64,000 nt of DNA, from positions 20,322 through 84,321 of the forward strand of contig JAAWDS010000026.1 in assembly GCA_022793895.1 (NCBI GenBank), read 5' to 3'. This DNA comes from Provencibacterium sp. GTDB lineage: Bacteria; Bacillota; Clostridia; Oscillospirales; Ruminococcaceae. The translations under genes were made by a program, and so were the position numbers. This document shows positions 26,654-35,471 of the stretch, piece after piece. Position 1 is the first letter of the stretch, and each line of letters begins with the position of its first letter. Under the pieces are notes generated by a model. The model saw nothing but the letters and a program-made list of their open reading frames with translations, searched no databases and was not told the origin of the DNA.

Positions 26654-28018
26654 TTAGCCGGCGGCGTTTTGAATCGCTTCCCCGGCCTTTTTCATAAATT
26701 CGTCGGCGGCCGCTTCCACACTCATTTCGCCAAATACAATTTTTTGCTCGTAGTTATCCATCAGGCTGCTGATCTCGGCGAACGCGGCCGGCTGCGGAGC
26801 GTCCATCTCGCTGGCATACTGCGCATATTGCGCGATATAGTCGAACATGACCTTCTGCGTATCCTCCAGGTCGGGCGCAAGCGCTTCGCGCACCGCGGCT
26901 GAGATGGGAACGCCGCGCTCCGCCATCAAAATGCGGTTGGCCTCAACGCTGTTGGTGAAGAAGTCGATCAACTGCGCGCCGGCTTCGACAGCTTGAGCGT
27001 CCTTCGAAATGGACCAGAACATGCTGGGCTTGATATATCCTCCATACTGCACCTGATCCTCCGCCATGGGAACGGTAGTCATTTTCAAGGGTCGTCCCGC
27101 GGCCGCTACCAGGCTGACAATCTGGTTGGAATTGCAGCAGGTCATGGCGCTATCGCCTGTGCAGATAAAATTCGCCTCTATATTAACCCTAGCGTCCCCC
27201 AGAGCATCGGGCGTCGGAACCAGTCTCTGCGTTTCCCAGCCGGTATACATAGTATAATAATCGATAAAAAGCTGCTTATCAAAATTCAGAGCGCTGCCGT
27301 CATGGGAAAAGATGCTCTGCCCATACTGCCGACAGTAAACCTCCAACCCCCTGTACATTCCGCCATCTTGGAGTCCGGTTGCGCCGAAAATATCGAGCTT
27401 TTCCCGGATAGCGCGCATAGCCTTCTCATAGTCCGCATAGGTCCAACTGGGGTCCGGCTCCTCCAAGCCTGCCTGCGCAAAAATTTCCGGGTCATAGACG
27501 ACCGCCGGTCCGCCGGAGCCCAGGTTGACGCCATAGATCTGGCCGTCGACACGGCCTCCCGCAAGATAGAGATCGTCCACATCGTCCAGATGGATTTCCT
27601 GGCCGATCAGGCTGTCCAGCGGAATGCACAGGCCGTTGCGCGCATAGGTTTCGATATAGTTGTAGTCGTTTTGTATCACGTCCGGCATGGTGCTGGCGGC
27701 CGCTTGGGAGGCCAATCTCTCCCAATAGTTGGTCCAAGCGAGGTATTCGGGTTCTATCGTGATATGGGGGTATTCCGCTTTAAAAAGATCGAGGACCTTG
27801 AGCGTCTTATCGTGCCGGTCCTGGCTTCCCCACCAAACGACCCGCAGCGTCACCGGCTCCTTTTCGCTTTCGGACGAGGAAGGGGAGATACCGGCTGAAG
27901 AGCTGGAGATCTCGGAACGGGAGGCCCCGGAGCTGGAAGGGGATCCGCCTGCGCCGCAGCCGGAGGCGGCAGCCAGGAGAAGGGCGGCCATACAGAGAAG
28001 AGAAAGCGCTTTTTTCAT
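26654..28018 (-). CDS. Carbohydrate ABC transporter substrate-binding lipoprotein
   Basis: This 454-residue family 1 binding protein has a lipoprotein signal with Cys21 in LLAAASGCGAG and a Ser/Gly-rich tether. The mature part opens VTLRVVWWGSQDRHDKTLKV and continues EYPHITIEPEYLAW, the usual family 1 pattern. It binds a sugar or oligosaccharide for the two permeases downstream; the sugar is unknown. The start at 28018 has GAGGTG upstream, and frame sequence beyond it has no signal features. The gene follows the YesN regulator gene on the same strand. Confidence 0.92.
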   Translation of the reverse strand: MKKALSLLCMAALLLAAASGCGAGGSPSSSGASRSEISSSSAGISPSSSESEKEPVTLRVVWWGSQDRHDKTLKVLDLFKAEYPHITIEPEYLAWTNYWERLASQAAASTMPDVIQNDYNYIETYARNGLCIPLDSLIGQEIHLDDVDDLYLAGGRVDGQIYGVNLGSGGPAVVYDPEIFAQAGLEEPDPSWTYADYEKAMRAIREKLDIFGATGLQDGGMYRGLEVYCRQYGQSIFSHDGSALNFDKQLFIDYYTMYTGWETQRLVPTPDALGDARVNIEANFICTGDSAMTCCNSNQIVSLVAAAGRPLKMTTVPMAEDQVQYGGYIKPSMFWSISKDAQAVEAGAQLIDFFTNSVEANRILMAERGVPISAAVREALAPDLEDTQKVMFDYIAQYAQYASEMDAPQPAAFAEISSLMDNYEQKIVFGEMSVEAAADEFMKKAGEAIQNAAG

Positions 28019-28066
28019 AGGGTGCACCTCTTTCTTGGTTGGAAGGTGAATGGCTTCTGTAAGGAC

Positions 28067-28100
28067 AGTATAAGAAAATAGAGATGATATTTCCATATAT
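28067..28100 (-). promoter_or_regulatory. Candidate promoter of the carbohydrate importer
   Basis: On the minus strand a -10 TATACT (28067-28072) is clear, but no good -35 lies 16-18 bases upstream, where GGAAAT-like sequence is found. A strong -10 with a poor -35 is what an AraC-type activator such as the adjacent YesN protein would require. Confidence 0.4.
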
Positions 28101-28130
28101 TTATCCGGCTATTTTGTATAAATAGGAGAC

Positions 28131-29714
28131 TTATTCGCCGAGCTGGGCGCAAGAAGGCGGGGAGAGTTCGCCGGCTTGGCCCGCCCTTTGCGCGTATTCG
28201 GAGGGGGTCATGCCAACCGCTTTCTTAAATTGGAGGCTGAAATATTGGGCGTTGTCCCCAAAGCCTACCTCCTGGGCCACCTCATAGATACGCAGATACG
28301 CGCCGGAAGCCAGCAGCGCCCTTGCTTTCTCCATCCGGGCGCGCAGGAGATAGGAGGAGAAGCGCTCTCCCATCTCCTTTTTGAAAATTTTTCCAAGATA
28401 GTCTACGTTGATATACAGCATTTCCTTGGCAATGAAGCTCAGAGACAGCCGTTCATCCGCTAGGTTCTTCTCGATACAGCGCAACACCTGCGAGACCAGG
28501 CGGCCCGCTTTTTCGGCATTGCGGCTCTGGTTCAGACGGCAGATCTGCATAGCCAGCTCCTGAATGGCGCCGGCAGAGGGGAGAACCGCCTCCCCATCCT
28601 CCCGGCCGTGCAGCAGCTCCACCGAACGGCCGATTTCGCCTGAACCGGCCTGGCCGATGATGTGGGCGAACAGCAGGAGCGAGTAGCCGCGCCGCACCTC
28701 TTCGGAAAGCGGCTGTGCGTTTAGACCGGAAAAGAAGCTCTCTACCAGCCGGCCGGTTTGCTCCACATTCCCGGCCCGGATACAGGCGGTTAGCTGATCG
28801 TAGCTGAAGCTATAGGCGGCAGGGGCTGCCGAAAGATCCTCCGGTGTAACGATCCCCTGGATTCCGGCGAAAAGACTTTGCTGCAAGCAGTCCTCCAACC
28901 GCTTCCAGCCGCGCGGCAGCCCGGTGAAGGGGAGACGGTCCCAGACAGCGCTGTTCCAGGAGGGAAAGCCGGCCGCCGCCATCTGCTGGTTTACCTTGTG
29001 CAGCAGAGCGAAAAGCGCGTCATAGCTGTGCGGGGTGAGCACCAGCATGATACGCGCATTCAGCACGCAGGAACAGAGAACGATACCGGCCGGGAGCTGG
29101 GCCATGATATAGTCCAGATAAACAAACAGCTTTTCAAAGGTAGTTTCCTCGCAGGGGCTTAACAGGCATAGGCTGATGTCGGCGTTTCCGTCCAGCTTCA
29201 ACAGCCGCAGGTAGTGGCGGATGTCCTCAGCAGAGAGGCGTTCGCCGATGAGATCGCGCAGAAACTGTTCCCGCACGCCCGGCAGGATCCGCCGCAGATC
29301 CTGGGTCAGCTCCTGCGCCTTGCGGCGCTGCTCGCATTCGAAGGCCGCCTCGTCGCGCAGGCTGCGTATCGTCTCCAGCAGCTTGCGGGCGCCGCAGGGC
29401 TTGAGCAGAAAGTGGTTTACCCCGTGCAGCATGGCGCTTTTTGCATATTCAAATTCGCCATAGCCGGAGAGGATGGCAAAGTGGACCGGGAGGCTGCATG
29501 CGGCGATCTGTTCGATGACCTCCAGGCCGCTCATCACCGGCATTCGGATGTCGATCAGCACAATATCCGGGCGGAGCTCCAAAATGAGGCGGTAAGCCTC
29601 TTCTCCCGTTGTGGCGCAGCCGCACAGCTCTATCCCTTCCGACGGCCAATCGCACAGCCGGCATAGCCCGTCGCGGACGATCCGTTCATCATCGGCAATC
29701 AGCAGCCTAACCAT
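28131..29714 (-). CDS. YesN-type response regulator with AraC DNA-binding domain
   Basis: This 527-residue regulator has a receiver domain (ADDERIVRDGL, phospho-acceptor Asp in DIVLIDIRMPVMSG, KPC loop). A long helical middle region follows, then a C-terminal AraC domain (about residues 410-510) with two helix-turn-helix units, including LGKIFKKEMGERFSSYL and VAQEVGFGDNAQYFSLQFKK. It should activate the importer operon directly downstream and be driven by the YesM kinase at 21916-23649. The Shine-Dalgarno is AAGGAGG. Confidence 0.93.
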   Translation of the reverse strand: MVRLLIADDERIVRDGLCRLCDWPSEGIELCGCATTGEEAYRLILELRPDIVLIDIRMPVMSGLEVIEQIAACSLPVHFAILSGYGEFEYAKSAMLHGVNHFLLKPCGARKLLETIRSLRDEAAFECEQRRKAQELTQDLRRILPGVREQFLRDLIGERLSAEDIRHYLRLLKLDGNADISLCLLSPCEETTFEKLFVYLDYIMAQLPAGIVLCSCVLNARIMLVLTPHSYDALFALLHKVNQQMAAAGFPSWNSAVWDRLPFTGLPRGWKRLEDCLQQSLFAGIQGIVTPEDLSAAPAAYSFSYDQLTACIRAGNVEQTGRLVESFFSGLNAQPLSEEVRRGYSLLLFAHIIGQAGSGEIGRSVELLHGREDGEAVLPSAGAIQELAMQICRLNQSRNAEKAGRLVSQVLRCIEKNLADERLSLSFIAKEMLYINVDYLGKIFKKEMGERFSSYLLRARMEKARALLASGAYLRIYEVAQEVGFGDNAQYFSLQFKKAVGMTPSEYAQRAGQAGELSPPSCAQLGE

Positions 29715-29762
29715 CTGTCAGCCTCCTTCTCGGTTTTTTGGATGTATAGTTCCGTCAGCTTT

Positions 29763-29792
29763 ATTATCTTATAGGTTTTCCTTCGTTTTCAA
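29763..29792 (-). promoter_or_regulatory. Candidate promoter of the YesN gene
   Basis: On the minus strand TTGAAA (29787-29792) and GATAAT (29763-29768) are 18 bases apart, about 50 bases before the regulator's ATG. Confidence 0.45.
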
Positions 29793-29832
29793 TGGAAATA
29801 TCCGACATTTGTTATAGAAACCCGATAGGAAC

Positions 29833-30082
29833 AAAGGGCGCGTTGCAAAACGAAAGTTTTGCAACGCGCCCTTTGGAAAAACGGTTTTCGGGGCGAAGAA
29901 ACCGCCCTGAATTTCGCGCCATAAGGCGCGAAAACACCGTTTTTCTGGTTTCTGCAAGCTGGAAAATCGGCTCGACCGAGGGGCTTTTCTATTTCGCAGC
30001 GCGCCCTTTTCTACAAGCCGGAGGAGTGGCTCCTACGATTTCTTTTACAGGCCGGGGATGTGTTTTTTACGGCCTGTTCTAG
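29833..30082. repeat. Intergenic repeat, long copy, with stacked hairpins
   Basis: This 250-base stretch lies between the divergent yesN and spoIIGA genes and holds no gene. It starts with a perfect 19-bp hairpin (29833-29874) whose GAAA loop is closed by C-G. A nested structure follows: AAAAACGGT (29879-29887) pairs with ACCGTTTTT near 29937, and TTTCGCGCC (29912-29920) pairs with GGCGCGAAA (29925-29933). It then reads CTGGTTTCTGCAAGC and ends in TTTCTTTTACAGGCCGG and GTGTTTTTTACGGCC. The same order of blocks occurs at 51475-51658. Because neither neighbouring gene ends here, a simple terminator role is unlikely. Confidence 0.75.
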
Positions 30083-30207
30083 TTTGCAGGCACACCCTTT
30101 TAAGACGACAGAAATCTATAGAGTTTGCGCCCCTTCCTCGACCGGTTTTTTCTCGGATTAGGTTTTATAATGATTCTTGTACCTTTTGGGAAAAGCGGGG
30201 AATGCGC

Positions 30208-31092
30208 TTGATTGTTTATGTGGATGTGTTGATTGTTCTCAACTTCATTGTAAACTATCTGCTGCTGGCGGTTTCGGCGCGGCTGTGCGCAGGGAGCTGT
30301 GCGCGCTGGCGGTTGGCGCTTGCCGCGCTCATCGGGGCGGCTGCTTCTCTGTGTCTCTTCCTTCCGCCGGGGCCGGGATGGGTCAACGCGGCGTTTAAGC
30401 TAGGGCTCTCGGCGCTGCTGGCGGCGGTTGCCGGCAGCTATCGGGGGTGGCGGGGTTACTTAAAACGGCTCTTTATGCTGCTGGCCGCCAGCTTTGTTTT
30501 CGCAGGATTTATGTTGTTTATCACGCTTTTGAGCGGAGGACGGGCGGGTATCTTTCAAAACGGCGTTTACTACTTCCCCATTTCAGGAACCAAGCTGCTG
30601 GTGGGATGTATGGCCGCCTATGCCGGGATGACTCTTTATCAAAAGCTCTTTAAGCGCAGCATGGCGGCGCAGGAGAGCTATCGGGTATTCCTATCCGCGC
30701 AGGGAAAGACGGTGGAGCTTTGGGGGGAGATGGATTCGCAGAACCGCCTGATCGATCTTTTCAGCGGCACGCCGGTGGCGGTAGGTCCGCGCGCATTGCT
30801 TGAACCCATTTTGCCGGAGGCGGTGCGCTCTGCGCTGGCCGGGGATTATACGGCCTCAGCCGAAGCGGGCGGGGTGCGGATGATCCCTTGCACAACAGTG
30901 GCGGGGGCAGGGCTTCTGCCTGCCTTCCGTCCCGAACGGATGCTGTTGGAAAACGGTCCGGAGAGGATCGAAGTAACGGATGTCTATATCGCGGTAGCTG
31001 CTGGGCAGGACGGCGCCGGAATAAAAAAGTTGATCTTAAATCCCGCCTTAACCGGGCGGAAAACACAGAATTTTGATACAGGGCGGTGCTGA
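30208..31092 (+). CDS. spoIIGA: Sigma-E processing peptidase SpoIIGA
   Basis: SpoIIGA is the membrane aspartic protease that activates pro-sigma-E in the mother cell during sporulation. The protein has about five N-terminal membrane segments (residues 1-155) and a cytoplasmic protease half. The catalytic Asp lies in [18 protein letters not shown]; relatives usually read DTGN, so Gly is replaced by Gln here. I favour TTG at 30208, seven bases after GGGG, giving [13 protein letters not shown], which aligns with other SpoIIGA starts. An ATG two codons earlier is one base from the Shine-Dalgarno. A TATAAT at 30166-30171 may be the -10 of a Spo0A-dependent promoter, but no clear 0A box was found. 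Confidence 0.9.
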   Translation: MIVYVDVLIVLNFIVNYLLLAVSARLCAGSCARWRLALAALIGAAASLCLFLPPGPGWVNAAFKLGLSALLAAVAGSYRGWRGYLKRLFMLLAASFVFAGFMLFITLLSGGRAGIFQNGVYYFPISGTKLLVGCMAAYAGMTLYQKLFKRSMAAQESYRVFLSAQGKTVELWGEMDSQNRLIDLFSGTPVAVGPRALLEPILPEAVRSALAGDYTASAEAGGVRMIPCTTVAGAGLLPAFRPERMLLENGPERIEVTDVYIAVAAGQDGAGIKKLILNPALTGRKTQNFDTGRC

Positions 31093-31097
31093 GAAAA

Positions 31098-31835
31098 ATG
31101 TGGACGGTAACGGCGGTTCATCCTGGACGGTGGTTGGAAAGGTTATGGCGTGTAAAACTGCTGCGTACGCTGGGGCTTTTGGATGAAATTCATTACATCA
31201 ACGGGCCGGAGGTGCTGCCTGCGCCTCTCTCCAAATCGGAAGAGGCCGAAGTGTTCGCCCGGCTGGCTGAGGCGGACAGCGGCCCGGCGCGCAAAGAACT
31301 CATCGTTCACAATCTGCGGCTGGTGGTCTATATAGCGAAAAAATTTGAATCAAGCGGCGTAGGCGTGGAGGACCTGATTTCGATCGGGACCATCGGGCTC
31401 ATCAAGGCGGTGAACACCTTCTCTCCGGAGCGGGGAATCAAGCTGGCCACCTATGCTTCCCGCTGCATTGAGAACGAGATTTTGATGTATCTGCGGAAGA
31501 TCCAGAACCACAAAAACGAGGTTTCGATTGATGAACCGCTGAACATCGACTGGGACGGCAACGAGCTGCTGCTTTCCGACATCCTGGGAACCGAGAACGA
31601 CAGCGTGAATAAAAACATCGAGCGCGATGCGGAGAAGAGCATGCTTCTGTGCGCGGTGGAGCGTTTGGGGGAGCGCGAGCGCCAGATCATGCAGCTGCGC
31701 TTTGGGCTGACAGACGGTACCGAACGCACACAGAAGGAGGTGGCGGACATCATCGGCATTTCCCAGTCCTATATTTCGCGGTTGGAAAAACGGATCATCA
31801 AACGGCTGAAGAAGGAACTGGAGCGGCTGATCTGA
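31098..31835 (+). CDS. sigE: RNA polymerase sporulation sigma factor SigE precursor
   Basis: This 245-residue mother-cell sigma factor is made inactive with a pro-sequence. Region 2 reads [22 protein letters not shown] (core [12 protein letters not shown]) and [19 protein letters not shown]. Region 4 ends [20 protein letters not shown]. The N-terminal 30 or so residues before [14 protein letters not shown] are the likely pro-peptide removed by SpoIIGA, encoded just upstream. I take ATG 31098; an in-frame GTG at 31086 overlaps the spoIIGA stop. feoA begins one base after the stop, an unusual neighbour since sigG commonly follows in relatives. Confidence 0.95.
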   Translation: MWTVTAVHPGRWLERLWRVKLLRTLGLLDEIHYINGPEVLPAPLSKSEEAEVFARLAEADSGPARKELIVHNLRLVVYIAKKFESSGVGVEDLISIGTIGLIKAVNTFSPERGIKLATYASRCIENEILMYLRKIQNHKNEVSIDEPLNIDWDGNELLLSDILGTENDSVNKNIERDAEKSMLLCAVERLGERERQIMQLRFGLTDGTERTQKEVADIIGISQSYISRLEKRIIKRLKKELERLI

Positions 31836-31836
31836 G

Positions 31837-32073
31837 ATGGGAAGGAACACGCTCGGCGATCTGCGTCCGGGACAAGGGGCGTTTATCCGTTCGGTTCGAG
31901 GGGAAGAGCTCTTTGTCCGCCGGTTGGCCGAATTAGGCGTTACGCCCGGAACCTGGGTGGAGCTGCGCCGGAAAGCCCCGCTGGGAGATCCCATTCAGAT
32001 CCGCCTGCGCGGCTATGAGCTTTCGCTGCGCCGGGCGGACGCCAAACGGATCGAAGTGGAAAGAAGGACATAA
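31837..32073 (+). CDS. feoA: Ferrous iron transport protein FeoA
   Basis: This 78-residue SH3-like FeoA protein shows RRLAELGVTPGTWVELRRKAP and the ending DPIQIRLRGYELSLRRADA. It is a small cytosolic partner of FeoB. The gene starts one base after the sigE stop and three bases before feoB, so it could be read from the sporulation operon as well as from any own promoter. No Fur box was recognised. Confidence 0.92.
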   Translation: MGRNTLGDLRPGQGAFIRSVRGEELFVRRLAELGVTPGTWVELRRKAPLGDPIQIRLRGYELSLRRADAKRIEVERRT

Positions 32074-32076
32074 CGG

Positions 32077-34089
32077 ATGCTGAAAGCGGCCCTGTGCGGA
32101 AATCCGAATTGCGGGAAAACAACGCTGTACAACCGGTTGACTGGACAGCGGCAGCCGGTGGGAAATTGGGCGGGAGTGACGGTCGATAAGGCCGAGGGGG
32201 TGCTGAGAACCGCCGGGGGAGAGCTTTTGCTGCTGGATCTGCCGGGAGTGTATTCCTTGTCGGCTTTTTCGATGGAGGAGGAAGCCGCGCGCCGGATTCT
32301 TCTGGAGGAAGAACCAGCGGTCCTCATTAACATTGTGGATGGAACCAACCTGGAGCGCAATCTTTATCTGAGCCTTCAGCTCCTAGAGCTTCGCCGTCCG
32401 ATGGTGATCGCCGTGAATATGATGGACGAGATACAGCGTCAGGGCGGGAAGCTGGATTGCGCGCTGCTGGGGAAGGCGCTCGGCGTTCCGGTACTGCCGG
32501 TTTCGGCGCGCAGCGGCGAGGGGGTGGAAGCGCTCTGCGCGGCGGTGTTCCGGCTGGCCAGGCAGGGGAAGACCCCGCCCGCGCCGGTCTATGATCCAGC
32601 AGCCGGCGGAGCCCTAAGGGAAATTGGACGGCTGATAGACGGCGCTTGCCGGACTCTTCATTATCCGGCTCTCTTCTATGCGGCGCGGCTGTTGGGGGGA
32701 GAGAAGGCGGCCGCCCGCGAGCTGGGGCTCCCGGCCGGAACGGCGGATAAAATCGAAGAAATTTCAAAAAGATGCGCCGCTCCCTTTGGCGGCAACCAAG
32801 CGGCGCTGCTGGCCGGCGCGCGCTACCGGCTGATTGATGCGGCGGTAGACCGGGCGCTCCAAAGGGGAAGCCGCCGGCGGGAGTGGTCGGAACGCATCGA
32901 CGCTCTTCTTCTCCACCGGCTGCTGGCGCTGCCCATCTTTTTGGGGATGATGGGGGCGGTTTTTTCGCTGACCTTCGGCCCGGTGGGCCGGACGCTGAAG
33001 GGCGGCTTGGAGGCTCTCACCGCATGGACGGGGGACTTTGCCCTCCGGCGGCTTGCGGCCGCCGGCGCGCCCGGCTGGATTCAGTCGCTGCTGACCGACG
33101 CCGTCATCGGCGGGGTCGGTGGGGTGCTGGCCTTTCTGCCGCAGATCCTGCTTCTGTTCCTGTTCCTGTCGCTGCTGGAGGATAGCGGTTACATGGCGCG
33201 TGCGGCGTTTATGATGGATCGTCTGCTGCGCGGCCTGGGATTGAGCGGTAAGAGCTTCATCCCCATGCTGATGGGGTTTGGATGCACAACGCCGGCGATT
33301 ATGGCCACGCGCGCGCTGGACAATGAGCGCGACCGGCAGCTTACCATTCTGCTGCTTCCCTTCATGTCCTGCGGGGCGCGGCTGCCCATTTATGCGCTTT
33401 TTTCCAGCGTGTTCTTTCCGGGACGAGAGGGGATAACGGTGTTTTCGATGTATCTGCTGGGCATGGCGGTCGCCGTTCTCTGCGGGTTATGCCTGAAAAA
33501 AGCCACGCTTCACCAGGAGGACGCCCTCTTTTTAATGGAGCTGCCTCCCTACCGGATCCCGACGCTCAACAATACGCTCCTACACATGTGGGAGAAAGGC
33601 AAGGGGTTTTTGTGGAAGGCGGGCACGGTGATCTTCTCGATGAATGTCGTCCTCTGGCTGTTGCAGCATCTCACGCCTGGCTTACAGCCGGTGCAGGATC
33701 CTTCCGAAAGCCTGTTCGGCGCGTTTGGAAGGCTGATTTCTCCGCTGCTGAGGCCGCTCGGCTTCGGGGAATGGCAGCCCGCCGTTGCCCTGTTGGCGGG
33801 ACTGATTGCTAAGGAGTCGGTGGTATCTACGTTGAGCATGCTCTATGGCGCGGCGAATATGGAAGCGCTGTCCGCAGCGATCGCCTCCCATTTTACACCA
33901 CTGTCCGCTCTGAGCTTCATGACCTTCTGCCTGCTTTATATGCCCTGCATTTCCGCCTTTGTCACCCTCTGCCGGGAACTGGGCAGCATCCGCAAGGGAA
34001 TCCTGGCCGCCTGGTTTCAAACGGGGGTGGCCTATGCGGTTTCATTTCTGGTTTATTCCTTCGGCCTGCTCAGTTCCCTTAACCGGTAG
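32077..34089 (+). CDS. feoB: Ferrous iron transporter FeoB
   Basis: This 670-residue transporter has an N-terminal G domain with G1 GNPNCGKTTLYN, switch region and G3 DLPGVYSLSAFS, and G4 NMMD. A helical spacer domain follows, then two Gate-type membrane regions with GFGCTTPAIMATRAL and GLIAKESVVSTLSMLYG. It imports Fe2+ across the membrane. Ser of the usual NSGKTT is Cys here. It is preceded closely by feoA and followed by the Cys-rich Feo peptide, forming a standard Feo module. Confidence 0.95.
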   Translation: MLKAALCGNPNCGKTTLYNRLTGQRQPVGNWAGVTVDKAEGVLRTAGGELLLLDLPGVYSLSAFSMEEEAARRILLEEEPAVLINIVDGTNLERNLYLSLQLLELRRPMVIAVNMMDEIQRQGGKLDCALLGKALGVPVLPVSARSGEGVEALCAAVFRLARQGKTPPAPVYDPAAGGALREIGRLIDGACRTLHYPALFYAARLLGGEKAAARELGLPAGTADKIEEISKRCAAPFGGNQAALLAGARYRLIDAAVDRALQRGSRRREWSERIDALLLHRLLALPIFLGMMGAVFSLTFGPVGRTLKGGLEALTAWTGDFALRRLAAAGAPGWIQSLLTDAVIGGVGGVLAFLPQILLLFLFLSLLEDSGYMARAAFMMDRLLRGLGLSGKSFIPMLMGFGCTTPAIMATRALDNERDRQLTILLLPFMSCGARLPIYALFSSVFFPGREGITVFSMYLLGMAVAVLCGLCLKKATLHQEDALFLMELPPYRIPTLNNTLLHMWEKGKGFLWKAGTVIFSMNVVLWLLQHLTPGLQPVQDPSESLFGAFGRLISPLLRPLGFGEWQPAVALLAGLIAKESVVSTLSMLYGAANMEALSAAIASHFTPLSALSFMTFCLLYMPCISAFVTLCRELGSIRKGILAAWFQTGVAYAVSFLVYSFGLLSSLNR

Positions 34090-34128
34090 AACTTTACGAT
34101 GCAGGTGAATCGAAAGGGGGCTTGGTTT

Positions 34129-34278
34129 ATGCGCCTGTGGATACTGACGGGCGGCGTCTTTGTAATCCTGACGGGAATCCGCCTGTTTATAGAAACGCTT
34201 TGCCGCGCATGGTCCGGGATCTGCTGCGGGGGATGCGGCGGCTGCCGGTGCAGAGATCTTTGCCAGCGCAGAAATTAA
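34129..34278 (+). CDS. FeoB-associated Cys-rich membrane peptide
   Basis: This 49-residue protein has one membrane helix (about residues 4-22) and a cysteine-rich tail (ICCGGCGGCRCRDLC, seven cysteines including one before it). It resembles the small FeoB-associated Cys-rich proteins found after feoB in clostridia, thought to aid iron uptake. An AAAGGGGG Shine-Dalgarno lies upstream. It starts 39 bases after feoB and ends at a strong terminator. Confidence 0.75.
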   Translation: MRLWILTGGVFVILTGIRLFIETLCRAWSGICCGGCGGCRCRDLCQRRN

Positions 34279-34279
34279 A

Positions 34280-34326
34280 AAGAGGGCTATTCGCAGCCTG
34301 CGGGGTAAGCTGCGAATAGCCCTCTT
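34280..34326. terminator. Bidirectional terminator between the feo cluster and the HEAT gene
   Basis: A perfect 18-bp stem (AAGAGGGCTATTCGCAGC) with an 11-base loop separates the convergent genes. The plus strand continues into CTGTTTTT. Confidence 0.88.
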
Positions 34327-34343
34327 CTGTTTTTCCGGCGCCG

Positions 34344-34673
34344 TTATCTTCTGCTGCGGACGGCTACCATCGCTTCCCGCAGAGCGTTTTGAACCCCGGC
34401 GTCCGATTCGTTTGCCAGTTGGTGCTTAATCTGCTCCTCGTTGTGATCGGTGCCGATCTTAGCCAGAGAATGCGCAACCGCGAGGCGAACCCGGGCATCC
34501 GGATCGGCAATGCCGGCTACTAGGATGTTGTTGCTTTCATCCTTACGGATGCCGCCCAACGCTTCATAGGCTGCCGCCCGGATTTCTGCATCGTTCGACT
34601 TTGTGAAGCTCTCCAACTTCTCCCATTTTCCTTTTTCTCCGTAGTGACGGATCTTTTCCAGCTTGCCGCCCAT
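34344..34673 (-). CDS. Small HEAT-repeat protein
   Basis: This 109-residue protein consists of about three HEAT-like helical repeats, with NDAEIRAAAYEALGGIRKD and PDARVRLAVAHSLAKIG as the clearest units. HEAT repeats bind other proteins; no catalytic residues are seen. It is transcribed alone, convergent with the feo cluster. The likely Shine-Dalgarno is AAAGGAAG. Confidence 0.78.
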   Translation of the reverse strand: MGGKLEKIRHYGEKGKWEKLESFTKSNDAEIRAAAYEALGGIRKDESNNILVAGIADPDARVRLAVAHSLAKIGTDHNEEQIKHQLANESDAGVQNALREAMVAVRSRR

Positions 34674-34778
34674 GACGCATGCTTCCTTTCTTTCTAAAAC
34701 TGAAAGCGGCCGGAAGTTCTCTGTCCCGCCCCTTCCTCCTCAGTATAATATGGAGGGAAAACAATTGTGTGAATGAAC

Positions 34779-34803
34779 TATTAATAATAATTTATTATTA
34801 ATA
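34779..34803. repeat. AT-only inverted repeat in the HEAT-GntR spacer
   Basis: TATTAATAATAA and its exact complement flank a single base, within a roughly 100-base AT-rich island in this GC-rich genome. The 34674-34990 spacer contains no other gene. A protein-binding site or UP-like element is possible; it lies about 120 bases before the GntR promoter. Confidence 0.5.
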
Positions 34804-34920
34804 AAACTTTATATTTAATGAAGGAATAATAAGTTGTTGGAGTTTGAAAAAACGGAAATAAAACCGGTTCTGCCGCTGCCGTTTTAGCTGACAAAAAATA
34901 TCCCTATGTTTTTAGACGCC

Positions 34921-34969
34921 TTGACAAAAGCGTATTTGTCGTATATACTGTATATCAATGATATATACG
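34921..34969 (+). promoter_or_regulatory. GntR cassette promoter with overlapping operator
   Basis: A perfect TTGACA (34921-34926) and TATACT (34944-34949) are 17 bases apart. The inverted repeat CGTATATA (34940-34947) and TATATACG (34962-34969) covers the -10 box and the expected start. This position fits autorepression by the YtrA-type regulator encoded next. Confidence 0.8.
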
Positions 34970-34990
34970 GATGGCGTCTGGGGTGAAGTA

Positions 34991-35365
34991 TTGAATATTA
35001 TCATCAGCAATTCAAGCGGAAAGCCTTTTTACGAGCAGATTGCTTCCCAGATCCGGGGGATGATTTTCAGCGGGGAACTGGAGGAAGGGGAAGCGCTGCC
35101 TTCCATGCGATCGCTGGCAAAGGATCTGCGCATCAGCCTTATCACCACCAAGCGGGCCTATGAGGACTTGGAACGGGCAGGCTATATTGAAACCGTGCCG
35201 GGCAAAGGCTGCTTTGTCGCCCCTAAAAACATGGAGGTTATCCGAGAGGAGCAGCTGCGGCTGGCGGAGGATCATCTCCGGCAGGCGGCGCAGGCGGCGG
35301 GAAGCTGCGGCATTCCCTTGGAAGAACTGGTTGAAATTTTAAAGATCTACTATTCCGGGGAGTGA
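34991..35365 (+). CDS. YtrA-type GntR family regulator
   Basis: This 124-residue regulator has a GntR winged helix (KPFYEQIASQIRGMI, LPSMRSLAKDLRISLITTKR, VPGKGCFVAP) and a short C-terminal helix pair instead of a ligand domain. That layout defines the YtrA subfamily, which usually represses its own ABC transporter genes. The start is TTG at 34991, seven bases after GGGG, giving MNIIISNSSGKPFYEQ like relatives; an ATG at 34958 lacks a ribosome site and lies close to the predicted transcript start. The ABC genes follow. Confidence 0.9.
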   Translation: MNIIISNSSGKPFYEQIASQIRGMIFSGELEEGEALPSMRSLAKDLRISLITTKRAYEDLERAGYIETVPGKGCFVAPKNMEVIREEQLRLAEDHLRQAAQAAGSCGIPLEELVEILKIYYSGE

Positions 35366-35427
35366 ACCGGCTTTCGCAGCCGTTGTCCGGCGAAACGGGA
35401 GGGGCGGCGATCCGAAAGAAGGAAACG

Positions 35428-35447
35428 GATTCGGACCGGTCCGAATC
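35428..35447. repeat. Perfect 20-bp palindrome between the GntR and ABC genes
   Basis: GATTCGGACCGGTCCGAATC is exactly self-complementary and lies 25 bases before the ABC gene. It has no T-run, so an RNA hairpin that tunes translation or an operator is more likely than a terminator. Confidence 0.55.
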
Positions 35448-35471
35448 TGAATGAAAGGGCGGATGACAAGC

